The position numbers and the translations under genes are program-made. Of a stretch of 64,000 bases of DNA, positions 48,190 through 57,001 are shown piece after piece. The notes under the pieces were generated by a model that worked only from the letters and a program-made list of their open reading frames with translations, did not search any database and was not told where the DNA came from. Source of the stretch: Flavobacterium keumense (GTDB lineage Bacteria > Bacteroidota > Bacteroidia > Flavobacteriales > Flavobacteriaceae); assembly GCF_029866485.1 (NCBI RefSeq), contig NZ_CP092332.1, positions 1,240,001 to 1,304,000 of the forward strand, read 5' to 3'. Numbering within the stretch: position 1 is the first letter of the stretch; every line of letters starts with the position of its first letter.

Positions 48190-49440
48190 ATGTCAAAATT
48201 TATAATAGACTATCTAAATGATAAAAAACAGAAACAAACATTAATATTACTAATTACTTCAATTTTAGTAATGATATTAGTTTTAGGAATTAATTATTTC
48301 ATTACAAGAATTCTAGAAAAAAATTCTTTTGGCAATTATTCATTAGTATTAAATATATTTAACTTTTCTCAAATAGTTTTTAATTTCGGTTTATTTTATT
48401 CGATAAGTAGGGGAATTGCTATAGTTGATGATAATTCAAGGCATAGAGAATTGTATGGTGCGGGTTTGATTATATCTTTTTGTTTGTTTATTATAATGAT
48501 TCTTTGTTTGATAGTTTTTTTTCTAATCTTTGATAAATCAACAACACAAGAAGTTATAAACTCCTTGTTATTTTGCATTCCATTTAGTTGGATTTTTTTG
48601 TTAAATAATTTTAATGAACTCTTGTTACAGGGCGGGAATCGAATTTTACTTTTATCTTTTTCTCGATTTATGCCTAAGTTTTTTTTTCTTATTTTGTTAA
48701 TAGTTATATATTCATTTACTTCTCATAAAATATCAACTAATACAATATTATGTTGTTTTATAGTTTCATCAATTATTCCTTATTTTATTATAATACATAA
48801 ATTAAAACCAAAGTTAACTAATTTTAAGAAGAGAATCCAAGAAATAAAAGTAGCAAATAATAAATTTGGTTTTAATGTATATGTAGGTTCATTGTTTGCT
48901 GTTGGATCTAGTAGTCTTTCAGGTGTTTTAATTGGATATTTTGGTATTAATAATATTGAAGTAGGTTACTATGCTATTGCTTTACAGCTTTCTGCACCAC
49001 TTTCTTTAATACCTAATGTTATAGCAACAACATCTTTTAAGAAATTTGCAAATTCGCAGAAAATTGATAAAACAACATTAACTAGAATGTATGTTATAAG
49101 TTTTACATTAGTCATTTTAATATTTATAATAGCCAAACCAATTATTTTAATGATTTATGGAGACGAGTATATAGAATGTGTTTATTTATTATATTATTTA
49201 TCTATTGGATCTTTACTGTATGGGATTGCGGATTTTTTTAATAGATTTTTATTGGCAAAAGGTAAAGGAAAAGAATTAAGAAATTCCTCTTTTATTGTAG
49301 GAGGAGTTCTAATTATATCTAATTTTATATTGATAAACATTTCAGGTGCTAAAGGAGCCGCATTAGCTACCATAATTTCTGGTTTAACATACTTTTTTAT
49401 AATTGTATTTTATTATAAAAAAGTTTCAAATTTTGATTGA
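48190..49440 (+). CDS. Lipid-linked oligosaccharide flippase (Wzx)
   Basis: A 416-residue multi-pass inner-membrane protein of the polysaccharide biosynthesis/MATE-like family, with about 12 hydrophobic segments. The N-terminal part (NYFITRILEKNSFGNYSLVL) matches the usual Wzx opening. Such proteins flip undecaprenyl-linked repeat units across the membrane. The gene is markedly A/T-rich, like the three genes after it. Confidence 0.85.
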   Translation: MSKFIIDYLNDKKQKQTLILLITSILVMILVLGINYFITRILEKNSFGNYSLVLNIFNFSQIVFNFGLFYSISRGIAIVDDNSRHRELYGAGLIISFCLFIIMILCLIVFFLIFDKSTTQEVINSLLFCIPFSWIFLLNNFNELLLQGGNRILLLSFSRFMPKFFFLILLIVIYSFTSHKISTNTILCCFIVSSIIPYFIIIHKLKPKLTNFKKRIQEIKVANNKFGFNVYVGSLFAVGSSSLSGVLIGYFGINNIEVGYYAIALQLSAPLSLIPNVIATTSFKKFANSQKIDKTTLTRMYVISFTLVILIFIIAKPIILMIYGDEYIECVYLLYYLSIGSLLYGIADFFNRFLLAKGKGKELRNSSFIVGGVLIISNFILINISGAKGAALATIISGLTYFFIIVFYYKKVSNFD

Positions 49441-49496
49441 GTTTTTTATTTGAATTAAATTTTTAAATAATTAATTCAATAATAAATTTTAAAAAA

Positions 49497-50591
49497 GTGA
49501 AGATAATTTTCAATAAAACAAATTTAATATCGAGTATATTCTTTATACTATTTATTGTAATGTGTATTATCTATTATTATGGTTGTAATTATTTCTTTGT
49601 TGATTTTAAACAATTATATAATTATGTGAACAATGATCATGATGTTTATCTTTATAATATACAAAACATTAAAGACGGAAATTTTTTATTGTCAATAAAC
49701 AATGATTTTGGAATTGCCTTATTATATTTATACATAATAAATTTTTTTAATTTATTTGGAATATACGATGTTAAACTAATAGCATTTATTTTTAATTTAA
49801 TAACTGTATGTTTTATTTTCATAAATTATATAAAAGTTTGTGATAAACTTAAATTAAGTGGATTTACAAAGTTTTATTTTTTTTTGGGTTTGCAAATCTT
49901 ATATTTCACTCAATTAATAAATAAAGATTTGTTGACTTTATTTTTTTTTATATTAGTTTTAAAATGGCTACTTGATAAACACTATAAGTTGATAATTATT
50001 TTTAGTATACTTTTTTTTATAGTGAGAATTCAATTATTAATTTTTGGAATCTTAACTATTTACTTAAGTTTTGGTAATTTTAAAAAAAGGATAATTTTTG
50101 CTTATATATTAACATCAATTATTGGTGCAATTACTACTATAAAAGGTCAATTTGTAAGTGATGAAACCATGGGTAGTGGATTTAGTTCTTTTTTAATTTA
50201 TTTTAATCAAAATTATTTTTATACAGGATATCTTATATTTAATCTATTGCGTATTTTACAGTTCTTTATGGATATTTATATGTCACTCTATATATATACG
50301 GATGGGTTAATAGATGTCTCAAAAATATTGAGAATTCCATTATTATTGGCACTAGTAGTTTTTATTAACCCATTGATTTATTCGATAAGAAATTTTAGCA
50401 TTGTAAATAAAACAATAATTAAACATGTTTATATTATTCTTATTTCATTTACTTTGACTTGGTTAATGAATCCAACAATTAATGCAAGGTACGTTATGTT
50501 AATTGTTCCATTCTTATTAATCTTGGGCAGATATATTGAAATAAACAAAAAAGAGTTTAGAGCAATAGATTTTAATAACAAAGTACTTTAA
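49497..50591 (+). CDS. Multi-pass membrane protein, probable polysaccharide polymerase (Wzy)
   Basis: A 364-residue, very hydrophobic protein with roughly 9-11 membrane segments and a loop of about 40 residues (150-200 region onwards). No family signature was recognised. Its position beside wzx and the glycosyltransferases, and the absence of another candidate, make a Wzy polymerase likely. It appears to start with GTG at 49497; the first in-frame ATG is 21 codons later, inside the first membrane helix. Base composition is strongly A/T-rich. Confidence 0.6.
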   Translation: MKIIFNKTNLISSIFFILFIVMCIIYYYGCNYFFVDFKQLYNYVNNDHDVYLYNIQNIKDGNFLLSINNDFGIALLYLYIINFFNLFGIYDVKLIAFIFNLITVCFIFINYIKVCDKLKLSGFTKFYFFLGLQILYFTQLINKDLLTLFFFILVLKWLLDKHYKLIIIFSILFFIVRIQLLIFGILTIYLSFGNFKKRIIFAYILTSIIGAITTIKGQFVSDETMGSGFSSFLIYFNQNYFYTGYLIFNLLRILQFFMDIYMSLYIYTDGLIDVSKILRIPLLLALVVFINPLIYSIRNFSIVNKTIIKHVYIILISFTLTWLMNPTINARYVMLIVPFLLILGRYIEINKKEFRAIDFNNKVL

Positions 50592-50624
50592 ATTTGAATA
50601 AAAAGTATTTGAGAATGGTTAATT

Positions 50625-51833
50625 ATGAAAAAAGATAATAATACACTCAGATGTGCATTAATTTTTTTAGGCCCCTTTCCTGTAGGTAATGTCTCCTCAT
50701 TAAGAATTATGTCATATTGTAAAGCTTTAGCAAAGGAAGGAGCTTTTGTAAAAGTTTTATTATTAGCACCTACAGCCGAAGCAGCTGTAAATGAATTTAA
50801 ATCAGGTAATGTAGAGGGAGTTGAATATCAATACATGACCAATATAACATGGAAAAAGAAGGATACTCCTACGTATGTTAAATTCTTTTATTATGTAAAG
50901 GGGGTTCTCATTTCTTTTAAGTATTTACGCCAAGATAAGATAAATTGTTTACTATCATATCATAATGAATTATTTTCAAATATTTTTTTTAGAATTTTCA
51001 CTAAAATAATTGGGATTCCTTTTATTATAGATAAAACGGAATATCCAAATGGATATTTTAAAATGTCTACATTTAGAAAACGAATAGAAAATTTTAAACT
51101 TAAAATGTTTGATGGATTTATAGTAATTACTAATGAGTTAGAAAGATTTTATTTGCAAATTACTAATTATGAAAAATCAAAATTTTTTTTACTTCCAATG
51201 ACAATAGACCCTCAAAGATATATAGGTTTTGAGAAGGACAAGGATAGTAAGAGATACATAGCTGTTGTATTTGGTACTCATAATAGAGATGGTTTATTTG
51301 AAAGTGTACTAGCTTATCATAAATATTGTAAACTAAAAGGGGAATTTTACTTAGATTTAATACTTATTGGAGATTTTTTAGGATTATGTAATAGTTTTCC
51401 GGAGTGTAATCAAATATTGAATTATATCAAGGATCATAATCTAGAAAATAATATTGAGTTTAAAGGGTTAGTATCTATAAATGAAGTTCCAAAAATATTG
51501 TTGAATGCTAAATGTCTATTAACTACTCCGCTAGAGTATGTTTCTGGTGGTTTTCCAACAAAACTTGGAGAATATTTATTATCAGGTGTTCCTGTTGTAG
51601 CAACTTCTGCAGGTGAAATTGAATATTATATGACTCATAATAAAAACATTTTTTTGTCTAATGTTGGTGATTTAGAAAGTATAGCAAAAAATATATTATT
51701 TATTGATCTTAATGAAAATGAAGCTAAAATTATTGGTGAATCGGGAAAAAAAATTGCACTTACAGTTTTTAATGCTGAAACATATTCCGAAAAATTCATA
51801 GAATTTTTAAATAGTTTTTCTAATTCCAATTAA
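50625..51833 (+). CDS. Glycosyltransferase, GT4-like
   Basis: A 402-residue cytoplasmic glycosyltransferase of GT-B type. The N-terminal acceptor domain opens FLGPFPVGNVSSLRIMSYC, the linker reaches PMTIDPQRYIGFE (about 190-205), and the C-terminal domain shows FGTHNRDGLFESVLAYH and the donor-site region FPTKLGEYLLSGVPVVATSAGE with the conserved Glu. It adds one sugar of the repeat unit; donor and linkage are unknown. Confidence 0.8.
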   Translation: MKKDNNTLRCALIFLGPFPVGNVSSLRIMSYCKALAKEGAFVKVLLLAPTAEAAVNEFKSGNVEGVEYQYMTNITWKKKDTPTYVKFFYYVKGVLISFKYLRQDKINCLLSYHNELFSNIFFRIFTKIIGIPFIIDKTEYPNGYFKMSTFRKRIENFKLKMFDGFIVITNELERFYLQITNYEKSKFFLLPMTIDPQRYIGFEKDKDSKRYIAVVFGTHNRDGLFESVLAYHKYCKLKGEFYLDLILIGDFLGLCNSFPECNQILNYIKDHNLENNIEFKGLVSINEVPKILLNAKCLLTTPLEYVSGGFPTKLGEYLLSGVPVVATSAGEIEYYMTHNKNIFLSNVGDLESIAKNILFIDLNENEAKIIGESGKKIALTVFNAETYSEKFIEFLNSFSNSN

Positions 51834-51865
51834 AGTTTTTATTTCTAACTATAATTACCTATTGT

Positions 51866-53014
51866 ATGCATATGAATTTAGCTATTGACGCAACTAGAAA
51901 TAAATCGGGAGGAGCGATAGTGCATATTATTAATATATTAAAATATTTTAATCCAGAAAAGCATTCAATCAATGAAATTCATTTGTGGTCATATGAAAAG
52001 TTGTTAAATCAGATACCAGATTACCCTTGGCTTGTTAAGCACTGTCCTAATTCATTAAAAAAAAGTATAGTTAATCAATTGTCTTGGCAATATTTCTCTT
52101 TACCTAAAGAACTAAAAAAAAATAACTGTACACTTTTATTCAGTGTTGATGCAGGGAGCGTTTGTAGGTTTAGGCCATACATAACAATGAGTCGTGACAT
52201 GTTGTCATTTGAAAAAAAAGAATTTAATAGATATTCTTTTTCTTTTTCATGGTTAAGATTGTATTTATTAAAATATGTGCAATTATCTTCATTTAAAAAT
52301 TCTATAGCAACAATTTTTTTGACCCATTATGCTAAAAATAAAATTTCACAATACCATAAAATAAACTACGACAATATTGTTATCAATCATGGAATATCCG
52401 ATGAGTTTAGAATTAATAAAATAAATAAATTAAATTTAATTAAAGAAGAAGAAATAATACTAACTTATGTATCAAATGCTGATTTGTATAAACATAATTG
52501 GAATATAATTGAAGCGGTACATCGTATTAGAAAAGAGCATAGTTTAAATGTAAAATTACAATTAATAGGTTCAGAAGAAGGTAATGCAAAGGCATTACTT
52601 AAAATAGATGAGGTCATAAATAAATTTGATTTAAAGAAAAAGTTTATTTACAGAACATCAAAAGTTAATCATCCCCAATTAGTAACTTACCTTGAAAATA
52701 CAGACATATTTGTATTCGCATCAACCTGTGAGAATATGCCCAACACTTTAATTGAAGGAATGTCAACTTCATTGCCTGTAGTCTGTTCAAACTATGGGCC
52801 AATGCCTGAGATAATTCAAGATGCTGCCATTTTTTTTGATCCAGAGAATGTAAGTTCAATAAAAAATGCCTTGTACGAAATGATTGTGAATGATGACTTA
52901 AGACTTAAATTAGCACATAAATCAAATTTATTGTCCAAACAGTTTTCTTGGGAAAGATGTTCTAATGAAACTTTTGAATTTATTAGTAATACAATGAAAA
53001 AAATAGAAGAATGA
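51866..53014 (+). CDS. Glycosyltransferase family 4 protein
   Basis: A 382-residue GT-B enzyme. N-terminal glycine-rich loop ATRNKSGGAIVHIINIL (near 9-25); C-terminal donor-binding motif FVFASTCENMPNTLIEGMS with EX7E-like spacing, then PVVCSNYGPMPEII. The start is 51866 or the ATG at 51872. Its stop overlaps the next start in an ATGA arrangement. Confidence 0.82.
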   Translation: MHMNLAIDATRNKSGGAIVHIINILKYFNPEKHSINEIHLWSYEKLLNQIPDYPWLVKHCPNSLKKSIVNQLSWQYFSLPKELKKNNCTLLFSVDAGSVCRFRPYITMSRDMLSFEKKEFNRYSFSFSWLRLYLLKYVQLSSFKNSIATIFLTHYAKNKISQYHKINYDNIVINHGISDEFRINKINKLNLIKEEEIILTYVSNADLYKHNWNIIEAVHRIRKEHSLNVKLQLIGSEEGNAKALLKIDEVINKFDLKKKFIYRTSKVNHPQLVTYLENTDIFVFASTCENMPNTLIEGMSTSLPVVCSNYGPMPEIIQDAAIFFDPENVSSIKNALYEMIVNDDLRLKLAHKSNLLSKQFSWERCSNETFEFISNTMKKIEE

Positions 53015-54156
53015 AAAGCAATAAACCTTATCAAATCTGCACTAAAACTATAATGGACACTTCTGATCCTAATATAGTTTTTAATGAAAGGGGAGAGAGC
53101 GATTATTATACTAATTATATTGAGACTATTGTACCCAATTGGCATACGGATGAAAATGGGTATAAAGAACTAATGCGTACTGCAGAAAAAATAAAAGCTG
53201 ATGGTAAAAAAAGAGATTTTGATTGTATTATTGGTTTAAGTGGAGGATTGGATAGCTCTTATGTGGCTTATGTGGCTAAAGAGATTATGGGTTTACGTCC
53301 TTTATTATTTCATGTGGATGCAGGCTGGAATACTGATAGAGCTGTGGGTAATATTGAAAAATTGTGCAACGGGTTAGGCTTGAATTTGTATACTGAAGTA
53401 ATCAATTGGGAAGAAATGAAGGATTTGCAAGTCGCCTTTTTGAAATCTCAAATTGCGGATCAAGATTTGCCTCAAGATTATGCTTTTTTTTCAGGCTTGT
53501 ACAAATTTGCTAGAAAAAATAAGATAAAATATGTACTTACAGGCGGGAATTTCTCAACAGAATGTTGTCGTGAACCTGAAGAATGGGGTGGATTTCCTGG
53601 AATTGATACCTTATTGGTAAAAGATATTCATTCAAAGTTTGGTAAACGACCATTAAAGACTTTTCCATTGGTTGATATATTATCCTATAAATTATATTAC
53701 AGGTATGTTTTAGGAATGCAGGTTTTTAAACCATTGAATTTAATTCCTTATATTAAAAAAGACGCAGAACAATTATTACAAAGTAAATTTTGCTGGGAAC
53801 CTTTTCAACACAAACATCATGAATCGCGTTTTACTCGTTTCTATGAAGATTTTTGGTTGCCCAGAAAGTTTGGTTTTGAAAAACGAAGAGCCCATTTTTC
53901 CAGTCTGATTTTAACAGGTCAGATGACAAGGGAGGAAGCATTAGAACGTATTGCTAAACCGGAACTCTCAGAAGAATTTTTGCAAAGAGAGTTTGATTAT
54001 GTAGCGGATAAATTAGAATTAACTCGACAAGAATTGCTGGCTATTTTTGATGGAGAAAACAAAACATTTAACGATTATAAAACAAAGATAAAATTACTAA
54101 ATTTTGGGGCTAATGTTATGCAGAAAATAGGATTAGAAAAAAGATTGTTTAGATGA
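53011..54156 (+). CDS. N-acetyl sugar amidotransferase (WbpG/PseA family)
   Basis: A 381-residue PP-loop ATP pyrophosphatase. The PP-loop is SGGLDSS (77-83). The N-terminal stretch (PYQICTKTIMDTSDPNIVF) and the Cys-containing FSTECCREPEEWGGF (near 185) fit the family. Members convert an acetamido group to an acetamidino group using ammonia made by partner HisH and passed through HisF (WbpG system of P. aeruginosa). It overlaps the gene before and the hisH-like gene after by 4 bases each. The target sugar is not given by the sequence. Confidence 0.88.
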   Translation: MKSNKPYQICTKTIMDTSDPNIVFNERGESDYYTNYIETIVPNWHTDENGYKELMRTAEKIKADGKKRDFDCIIGLSGGLDSSYVAYVAKEIMGLRPLLFHVDAGWNTDRAVGNIEKLCNGLGLNLYTEVINWEEMKDLQVAFLKSQIADQDLPQDYAFFSGLYKFARKNKIKYVLTGGNFSTECCREPEEWGGFPGIDTLLVKDIHSKFGKRPLKTFPLVDILSYKLYYRYVLGMQVFKPLNLIPYIKKDAEQLLQSKFCWEPFQHKHHESRFTRFYEDFWLPRKFGFEKRRAHFSSLILTGQMTREEALERIAKPELSEEFLQREFDYVADKLELTRQELLAIFDGENKTFNDYKTKIKLLNFGANVMQKIGLEKRLFR

Positions 54157-54767
54157 TTACATTAATAGATTACGGAGTAGGAAATATCTTTGCTTTTCAA
54201 AATGTGTATAAACGATTGGACATTCCAACAAAAATTGCTAAAACAGCTGCTGATTTAGAAGATGCTCAAAAGTTAATTTTACCAGGAGTAGGTGCTTTTG
54301 ATTATGCCATGGAGCAATTAAATAGTTCAGGGATGCGTCACAAATTAGATGAGTTGGTATTGGAAAAGAAAATCCCAATAATTGGGATTTGTGTGGGGAT
54401 GCAGATGATGGGTAATAGAAGTGATGAAGGTACCTCTGAAGGTTTAAAATGGATCGATGCAGATATTCTAAAATTTGATGAGAGTCTAATTCAACAACGT
54501 ACCAAGTTACCCCATATGGGTTGGAATGATGTGAGTCCAATTACAGGACATCCTTTATTTGAAGGATTAGAACAAGATGCTATTTTCTATTTTTTACATT
54601 CCTATTTTTTTAAATGCAATAATGCTGAGGATAGTATTGCTATTTCTGATTATGGAATTCCATTTACTTCAGCAGTAAATGCTGATAATATGTATGGTAT
54701 ACAATTTCATCCAGAGAAAAGCCACCAATACGGAGAAAAATTATTACATAACTTTGCAAAATTATAA
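54153..54767 (+). CDS. HisH-like glutamine amidotransferase (polysaccharide type)
   Basis: A 204-residue class I glutaminase. Nucleophile Cys80 in IIGICVGMQMMGNRSDEG; the His/Glu pair is in QFHPEKSHQYGEKLL. No his operon genes lie nearby and its neighbours are wbpG-like and capE. It is thus read as the ammonia source for the amidotransferase (HisH2), not as a histidine enzyme. Starts in a 4-base overlap with the amidotransferase stop. Confidence 0.88.
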   Translation: MITLIDYGVGNIFAFQNVYKRLDIPTKIAKTAADLEDAQKLILPGVGAFDYAMEQLNSSGMRHKLDELVLEKKIPIIGICVGMQMMGNRSDEGTSEGLKWIDADILKFDESLIQQRTKLPHMGWNDVSPITGHPLFEGLEQDAIFYFLHSYFFKCNNAEDSIAISDYGIPFTSAVNADNMYGIQFHPEKSHQYGEKLLHNFAKL

Positions 54768-54769
54768 GT

Positions 54770-55543
54770 ATGCTTCGTCCTAGAATCATCCCAAGTTTAT
54801 TACTTCACGACAAGGGCTTAGTAAAGACAGTGAACTTTAAAACTCCCAAATATGTAGGAGATCCTATAAATGCGGTGCGCATATTTAATGAAAAAGAAGT
54901 TGATGAATTGGCTTTTTTTGACATAGATGCTACTACATTGAATAAAGAGCCAGATTATGTATTGATTGAAAAATTAGCTAACCAATCGCGTATGCCATTG
55001 TGTTATGGGGGGGGAGTGAAGACGGTGGAGCAAGCCCAAAAGATATTTGGCTTAGGAATTGAAAAAATTGCATTAAGTAGTGCTGTAATTCAAAATCCCC
55101 AATTAGTTACTCAAATTGCAGATCGGGTAGGGTCTCAAAGTGTAATAGTAGTACTTGATGTTAAAAAGAAACTCTTCGGGGGTTATGAAGTATATACCCA
55201 TAATGGTAAAAAAGCTACCGGTATTAATCCAATTAAATTTGTCCAAGAATTAGAGCAGTTAGGTGCTGGAGAAATTATTATAAATGCGATTGATCAAGAT
55301 GGGGTAATGAAAGGCTATGATATTAACTTAATTGATAAAATTGCCGAGGTCATTTCAATCCCTTTAACCGTTTTAGGCGGCGCTGGTTCAATGCGAGATG
55401 TTGAAAAAGTAATTGAAAAACATGGTGTAATTGGAGTTGCCGCAGGGAGTTTGTTTGTTTTTAAGGGACCTTATAAAGCAGTATTAATCAATTATCCAAC
55501 ACAAAAAGAAAAGAATACAGTATTTAAAATTCATTTAAAATGA
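54770..55543 (+). CDS. HisF-like ammonia-channel partner (polysaccharide type)
   Basis: A 257-residue (beta-alpha)8 barrel close to HisF. In HisF, Asp11 and Asp130 are catalytic. Here the start reads IIPSLLLHDKG, with Leu at position 11, while Asp130 is kept (VVLDVKK). Loss of Asp11 argues against cyclase function and for a channel role with the HisH-like protein. Other HisF features remain: FFDIDA, GGGVKTVEQA and VLGGAGSMRDVE. Its stop overlaps the capE start by 4 bases. Confidence 0.88.
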   Translation: MLRPRIIPSLLLHDKGLVKTVNFKTPKYVGDPINAVRIFNEKEVDELAFFDIDATTLNKEPDYVLIEKLANQSRMPLCYGGGVKTVEQAQKIFGLGIEKIALSSAVIQNPQLVTQIADRVGSQSVIVVLDVKKKLFGGYEVYTHNGKKATGINPIKFVQELEQLGAGEIIINAIDQDGVMKGYDINLIDKIAEVISIPLTVLGGAGSMRDVEKVIEKHGVIGVAAGSLFVFKGPYKAVLINYPTQKEKNTVFKIHLK

Positions 55544-56574
55544 AGATAGAAAACAAGACATTACTTATTACAGGAGGGACCGGTTCTTTCGGCCATGCAG
55601 TTTTAAATCGGTTTTTACACACCAACCATTTCAGCGAAATCAGAATTTTTTCTCGAGACGAGAAAAAGCAAGATGATATGCGCAACCAATTAAAAAGTGA
55701 TAAGCTTAAATTTTACATTGGTGATGTTCGTGATTATAATAGTGTAGAGCGTGCCATGCGAGGTGTTGATTATGTATTCCATGCTGCCGCTTTAAAACAA
55801 GTGCCGTCTTGTGAATTTTTCCCATTAGAAGCTACCAGAACGAATGTTTTTGGAACACAAAACGTGATTGATGCTGCTGGAGCGAATAAAGTTAAAAAAG
55901 TAATTTGTCTGAGTACAGACAAAGCAGCATACCCGATTAATGCTATGGGAATTTCTAAAGCCCTAATGGAAAAAGTGGCGGTAGCTGCCTCAAGAAATTT
56001 GACTGATACTACAGTTTGTCTAACTCGTTATGGTAATGTGATGGCTTCTCGAGGTTCAGTAATTCCATTGTTTTTAAAACAAATCAAAGAAGGAAATCCA
56101 ATTACCATCACCGACCCCAAAATGACCCGCTTTTTAATGTCCTTAGATGAAGCGGTGGAGTTGGTTTTGTTTGCCTTTGAAAACGGTAATCCAGGCGATT
56201 TATTCGTTAATAAAGCTCCTGCAGGAACAATTGGCGATTTGGCACAAGCGTTGAAAGAATTGTGTCAAGCAGATACAGAAGTTAAAATTATTGGAACGCG
56301 ACACGGTGAAAAATTATACGAAACTTTGTGTACACGAGAGGAAATGGTGAAAGCCGAAGATATGGGTGAATTTTATCGAATTCCAGCTGATAATAGGGAT
56401 CTCAATTACGCACAATATTTTTCAGAAGGAGAGCAAGATGTTTCCCTAATTGAGGATTATCATTCCCATAATACGGTACAGCAGGATGTAGAAGGAATGA
56501 AGAAATTGTTATCTAAGTTGCCCTTAATTCGAAAAGAAATTTTTGGTGAAGAGGTAACGCAAATGCCAGGATAA
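55540..56574 (+). CDS. capE: UDP-N-acetylglucosamine 4,6-dehydratase/5-epimerase (CapE/FnlA/WbjB)
   Basis: The first enzyme of UDP-L-FucNAc synthesis. It has 344 residues: NAD(P) site TGGTGSFGHAV (11-21), VDYVFHAAALKQVPSCEFFP, and STDKAAYPINAMGISKALME. The Met in place of the usual active-site Tyr is typical of this dehydratase group. Following genes supply the next two steps (CapF, WecB). It starts in a 4-base overlap with the hisF-like gene. Confidence 0.92.
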   Translation: MKIENKTLLITGGTGSFGHAVLNRFLHTNHFSEIRIFSRDEKKQDDMRNQLKSDKLKFYIGDVRDYNSVERAMRGVDYVFHAAALKQVPSCEFFPLEATRTNVFGTQNVIDAAGANKVKKVICLSTDKAAYPINAMGISKALMEKVAVAASRNLTDTTVCLTRYGNVMASRGSVIPLFLKQIKEGNPITITDPKMTRFLMSLDEAVELVLFAFENGNPGDLFVNKAPAGTIGDLAQALKELCQADTEVKIIGTRHGEKLYETLCTREEMVKAEDMGEFYRIPADNRDLNYAQYFSEGEQDVSLIEDYHSHNTVQQDVEGMKKLLSKLPLIRKEIFGEEVTQMPG

Positions 56575-56581
56575 TTAGTAA

Positions 56582-57001
56582 ATGAAGCCAACTTTAATTT
56601 CAGGTAATTGCCATCAAGACCAACGAGGACAATTATTTTACAACAATGATTTCGACGCGTCAAGCATTAAAAGAATGTATGTTATAGAAAATCATTCGGT
56701 TGATTTTGTAAGGGCTTGGCAAGGACATAAAATTGAACAACGATGGTTTAGTGCTGTACAAGGTCGTTTTAAAATTCAATTGATTGCGGTTGATAATTGG
56801 GACATACCAAGCGAAAACTTACCACGAATAGAATATCATTTACATTCAGAAAAACTAGACATATTACATATTCCGGCAGGGTACATTAGCAGTATACAAG
56901 CACTAGAAGAAAAATCAAAATTAGTGGTTATGTCGGATTATCATTTAGGAGAAATAGATGATGAATCTCGATACCCGACGGATTACTTTACAACAGAATA
57001 A
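56582..57001 (+). CDS. Cupin-fold sugar epimerase-like protein
   Basis: A 139-residue RmlC/WxcM-type cupin. Opening GNCHQDQRGQLFYNNDFD; VRAWQGHKIEQRWFSAVQGR and LHIPAGYISSIQAL are the cupin strands. It sits between capE and capF, as is common in Bacteroidota UDP-L-FucNAc loci (recollection), though CapF already carries its own cupin domain. Function unproven; it may act on a 4-keto sugar intermediate. Stop and capF ATG are adjacent. Confidence 0.7.
   Translation: MKPTLISGNCHQDQRGQLFYNNDFDASSIKRMYVIENHSVDFVRAWQGHKIEQRWFSAVQGRFKIQLIAVDNWDIPSENLPRIEYHLHSEKLDILHIPAGYISSIQALEEKSKLVVMSDYHLGEIDDESRYPTDYFTTE

Noticed and set aside
54153..55543. Part of a histidine biosynthesis operon
   Set aside because: No other his gene is present; the HisF-like protein lacks Asp11, and both genes overlap polysaccharide genes.
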